A stretch of DNA of 7,620 nt, from positions 1 through 7,620 of the forward strand of contig NZ_JARWGJ010000127.1 in assembly GCF_040409695.1 (NCBI RefSeq). Direction: 5' to 3'. A program made the position numbers and the translations under genes. Under the pieces are notes generated by a model. The model was not told the origin of the DNA and did not search any database. It worked only from the letters and a program-made list of their open reading frames with translations. The first letter of the stretch is position 1. Each line of letters begins with the position of its first letter. The DNA comes from Longimonas sp040409695. GTDB taxonomy: Bacteria > Bacteroidota > Rhodothermia > Rhodothermales > Salinibacteraceae. Positions 5,142 to 7,620 of this stretch are shown here, in pieces.

Positions 5142-6323
5142 ATGCTACGTGACTGCACCGTACTCGAACTCGCCAGCGTGCTGGCCGGACCCAGCGTCGG
5201 GCAGTTTTTTGCCGAACTGGGGGCGACCGTCATCAAAATCGAGAACCCACGCACGCAGGGCGATGTCACGCGGCGGTGGACGGCTCCCGGCGAGACGCCT
5301 CCCGACAGCCGATCGGCGTACTTCTGTGCCTGCAACGCTGGCAAGCAGTCGGTTGCCATCGACCTATCGACCGATGCCGGGCAGGCGCTGCTCCACGAGC
5401 TGGCCGCCGATGCCGATATCGTGATCGCCAACTACCGCCCCGGTCGCGCTCAAGCCCTCGGTGCCGACCCCGACACGCTGCGCACGCTGAACCCGGCGCT
5501 GCTGTATGGACACATCACCGGCTACGGACCGGACAACCCGCGTCCGGGCTACGATGCCGTCATCCAGGCCGAGAGCGGTTTCATGGCGATGAACGGATCT
5601 GCCGAGGGGCCGCCCACCAAGATGCCCGTTGCGCTTATGGATGTGCTGGCCGCGCATCAGCTCAAAGAGGGGCTGCTCGTCGGACTCCTGCGCCGCACGC
5701 GGACCGGGCAAGGCGGATACGTGTCGGTGTCGCTCATGCAGGCTGCTGTTAGCGGACTCGCCAATCAGGCCACCAACTACCTGGTGGCAGGCCACGTGCC
5801 GCAGCGGATGGGATCGGCGCATCCGAACATTGCCCCGTACGGCACGGCCTACCCAACCGCCGATGGGTCGGCCATCGTGCTGGCGGTGGGCACCGACCGG
5901 CAGTTTGCGGCGCTCTGCGAGGTGTTGGCACGCCCCGACCTGGCGACCAACGACCGCTTCGCCACCAACGCGGCCCGCGTCGCGCATCGCGAGGCACTCG
6001 ATGCTGCGCTGCAGACCGCCATCCAGAAGCACCCCCGTGGCGCGCTGCTGGATGCCCTGCAAGCGCGTACCGTACCCGCTGGTGCTGTGCGCACCCTCCC
6101 CGACGTATTTGCCGATCCACATGCCGAGGGTATGGTGATTCGAAGCGACAACGCTGCGCATCCCCCTGGACTTCGCCAATCTGCGACCCACGCTCCCACG
6201 CCCTCCCTGCTACCTCCACCTCGGTACGCTGCCCATACCGCTGCCGTGCTGAGCAATCAGTTGGGATGCACGGAAGACGACATCGCCACGCTGCAGGCCG
6301 ATGCTGTTGTTGTGTGTACGTAG
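5142..6323 (+). CDS. CaiB/BaiF family (class III) CoA-transferase
   Basis: Class III enzymes move CoA between carboxylic acids through mixed-anhydride and enzyme-thioester intermediates on an active-site Asp. Known members act on formyl/oxalyl-CoA, carnitine, bile acids or 2-methylacyl-CoA. The N-terminus GPSVGQFFAELGATVIKIE is the family's first signature. NAGKQSVAIDL and ADIVIANYRPG follow (from about residues 65 and 92), then GYDAVIQAESGFM near 136-148. Asp167 in MPVALMDVLA fits the catalytic Asp position. The 393-residue length is normal. The ATG at 5142 was preferred to an in-frame TTG at 5133, since neither has a Shine-Dalgarno and the ATG sits just before the first strand. The C-terminal part (after about 330) is Pro/Ala-rich and less conserved. 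The substrate cannot be told from sequence, and no acid or CoA-ligase gene is adjacent to hint at it. Confidence 0.93.
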   Translation: MLRDCTVLELASVLAGPSVGQFFAELGATVIKIENPRTQGDVTRRWTAPGETPPDSRSAYFCACNAGKQSVAIDLSTDAGQALLHELAADADIVIANYRPGRAQALGADPDTLRTLNPALLYGHITGYGPDNPRPGYDAVIQAESGFMAMNGSAEGPPTKMPVALMDVLAAHQLKEGLLVGLLRRTRTGQGGYVSVSLMQAAVSGLANQATNYLVAGHVPQRMGSAHPNIAPYGTAYPTADGSAIVLAVGTDRQFAALCEVLARPDLATNDRFATNAARVAHREALDAALQTAIQKHPRGALLDALQARTVPAGAVRTLPDVFADPHAEGMVIRSDNAAHPPGLRQSATHAPTPSLLPPPRYAAHTAAVLSNQLGCTEDDIATLQADAVVVCT

Positions 6324-6404
6324 TGTGGATCTGCGAGGACCGCCTTTCGTATTGTTAGGCTGTACCCACCCCGTCTCACTTTACATCCACCCATCGATTG
6401 CTCT

Positions 6405-7178
6405 ATGAATCGCCTTCTCTTGCGCGTGCCCGCCTGGCTGCTTGTGCCGCTGCTCGTGGTGGCCACCGCCTGTGGCACTACCGAACCGGCTGCCGACGCG
6501 TCGGACGAGCCCACCAGCCGCGTAGACATTTCGTATACGCAGATCTCCGACTCGCTGGAGCAGGACGAAGAGGTCGAAGCCCTCGTGGCTCCGTATCGCG
6601 ACCAGATGGAAGCCGAGGTCGAGACGGTGATCGCCCATGCGCCCGAAGAGCTCACCGAGGGCAATCCAGAAGGGCCACTCGGCAACCTGGCTGCTGATGC
6701 AATGCTACACCACGCCCGCGAGCTGTCGGAGGGGCCCGTGCACATGGCAATGACCAACAACGGTGGCCTGCGCATCCCCATTGGTCCCGGCGATATTACC
6801 GTGGGCACGGTCTACGAACTGATGCCCTTCGAGAACCGCCTGGTGGTGGTGACCCTCTCGGGCGCGGAGGTCGTGACGTTCGCCGAGCAGATCATGGAGA
6901 TCTACGGCGGCGAGCCGATTGCCGGATTTTCGTTTCGCTATCATGCCGACTCGGGCGACATTGAGGACCTGCAGATCGACGGGGCACCGGTTGACCTCGA
7001 AGCCGAGTACCGCGTGGTCACATCCGACTACCTCGCCGACGGCGGCGGTCCGCCCGTGCTTGAGGAGGCGCCGCGCGAAGAGCTGCCCATGCTGCTGCGC
7101 GACGCCTTCATCGAGTACTTTCGCGATCTGGGCACCCTCACCGCCGACATCGAAGGCCGCATCGAGCGCATCGAGTAG
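6405..7178 (+). CDS. 5'-nucleotidase C-terminal domain protein, likely lipoprotein
   Basis: This 257-residue protein is the substrate-binding half of UshA-type 5'-nucleotidases without the metallophosphatase half. It starts with two Arg and a hydrophobic stretch (residues 9-20) ending VVATACG. Cys23 fits a lipoprotein signal, although Ala at -3 is less usual than Leu. The domain signatures are PLGNLAADAM (91-100), TNNGGLRIPI (117-126), VYELMPFENRLVVV (136-149) and VTSDYLADGGGP (205-216). The next gene, 63 nt downstream on the same strand, encodes the matching metallophosphatase domain, so the two probably form one periplasmic or surface enzyme that dephosphorylates nucleotides. By hand count it has 50 Asp/Glu, 14 Arg and no Lys, a strong halophilic adaptation. 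The ATG at 6405 has no Shine-Dalgarno. It is 81 nt after the CoA-transferase stop, with no terminator seen between. Confidence 0.92.
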   Translation: MNRLLLRVPAWLLVPLLVVATACGTTEPAADASDEPTSRVDISYTQISDSLEQDEEVEALVAPYRDQMEAEVETVIAHAPEELTEGNPEGPLGNLAADAMLHHARELSEGPVHMAMTNNGGLRIPIGPGDITVGTVYELMPFENRLVVVTLSGAEVVTFAEQIMEIYGGEPIAGFSFRYHADSGDIEDLQIDGAPVDLEAEYRVVTSDYLADGGGPPVLEEAPREELPMLLRDAFIEYFRDLGTLTADIEGRIERIE

Positions 7179-7241
7179 CGCCTGCAGCGTTTCTTAGTGG
7201 ATGCGCACCGTTTTCTTCCATCTGACTGCTTTGCCTCTACC

Positions 7242-7620
7242 ATGGCTACCACCCGACGCGACTTCCTCCGCACCCTCGCCGCGACTACCGCAGGCGCCGC
7301 GCTGTGGCCCGGACTCAGCATGGCGGCGTCCGGCGATCGGACGCACCTCGTCATTCTGCACACCAACGACACTCACTCGCGCATCGACCCCTTCCCCGAT
7401 GACGGCGGACGCTTCGCGGGGCTGGGTGGTGTGGCCCGCCGCGCTGCGCTCATCGACGACATCCGCGCTCGCAACGAAAATGTGCTGCTCCTTGACAGCG
7501 GCGACATCTTTCAGGGCACGCCCTACTTCAACTTTTTCGAAGGCGAGATCGAGTTCAAAACGATGTCGGCCATGGACTACGACATCGCTACGCTGGGTAA
7601 CCACGACTTCGACAACGGCG
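7242..7620 (+). CDS. Tat-exported metallophosphatase, 5'-nucleotidase N-terminal domain (cut by window end)
   Basis: Only the first 126 codons lie in the window and the frame is open at the end. The N-terminus TRRDFLR (residues 4-10) followed by an Ala-rich hydrophobic stretch ending near LSMAAS is a twin-arginine (Tat) signal peptide. The mature part shows three metal-binding blocks of calcineurin-like phosphoesterases of the UshA/5'-nucleotidase type: HTNDTHSRI with Asp43 and His45, LLDSGDIFQGTP with Asp88, and TLGNHDFDNG with Asn120 and His121. It should therefore hydrolyse phosphate esters, probably nucleotides, using a dinuclear metal centre outside the cytoplasm. The preceding gene supplies the C-terminal domain that single-chain 5'-nucleotidases carry in the same polypeptide. 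Whether this protein also has its own C-terminal domain cannot be seen. The ATG at 7242 fits the Tat motif. Confidence 0.93.
   Translation, partial: MATTRRDFLRTLAATTAGAALWPGLSMAASGDRTHLVILHTNDTHSRIDPFPDDGGRFAGLGGVARRAALIDDIRARNENVLLLDSGDIFQGTPYFNFFEGEIEFKTMSAMDYDIATLGNHDFDNG

Noticed and set aside
5364..6191. 275-codon open frame on the minus strand opposite the CoA-transferase gene
   Set aside because: It is an antisense shadow with no recognisable domain, while the plus-strand gene has full family motifs across the same interval.

Overview
The window looks like ordinary chromosome from a halophilic, moderately GC-rich member of the Rhodothermota/Bacteroidota (Salinibacter-like). This placement is inference. 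It rests on three things seen here: most start codons lack a Shine-Dalgarno sequence, the SSB proteins begin MARG(V/I)NKV as is common in that group, and the proteins are acidic. The exported protein at 6405-7178 has 50 Asp/Glu, 14 Arg and no Lys by hand count. The right part (from about 5140) is visibly GC-richer than the left.

Layout. Positions 1-243 are non-coding and hold a 94-bp palindromic, multi-hairpin element. Five genes follow on the minus strand, read from right to left: two tandem single-stranded DNA-binding protein genes (4928 down to 3889) ending in a convincing intrinsic terminator at 3741-3776; an acyl-CoA dehydrogenase (3580-2042); and purQ (1622-909) followed 11 nt later by a rhomboid-type intramembrane serine protease (897-244). 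A divergent intergenic region (4929-5141) separates these from three plus-strand genes: a CaiB/BaiF (class III) CoA-transferase (5142-6323), a lipoprotein-like 5'-nucleotidase C-terminal domain protein (6405-7178), and a Tat-exported metallophosphatase (5'-nucleotidase N-terminal domain) that runs off the window at 7620.

How genes work together. The last two genes look like the two halves of a UshA-type periplasmic 5'-nucleotidase encoded as separate polypeptides with different export signals. The two ssb genes are close paralogs in their OB folds but differ in their C-terminal tails, including the partner-binding tip. The acyl-CoA dehydrogenase and CoA-transferase both act on acyl-CoAs but are far apart on opposite strands, so no shared pathway is claimed. 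purQ is without purS or purL here.

I found no mobile-element gene, CRISPR array, tRNA or rRNA, and no clear undescribed multi-gene system. The unexplained signals are in the spacers: the palindromic element at 99-192, a long rod-like hairpin at 1888-1946, four short tandem duplications of 9-13 bp, and a four-fold ATAATC array upstream of the acyl-CoA dehydrogenase gene.
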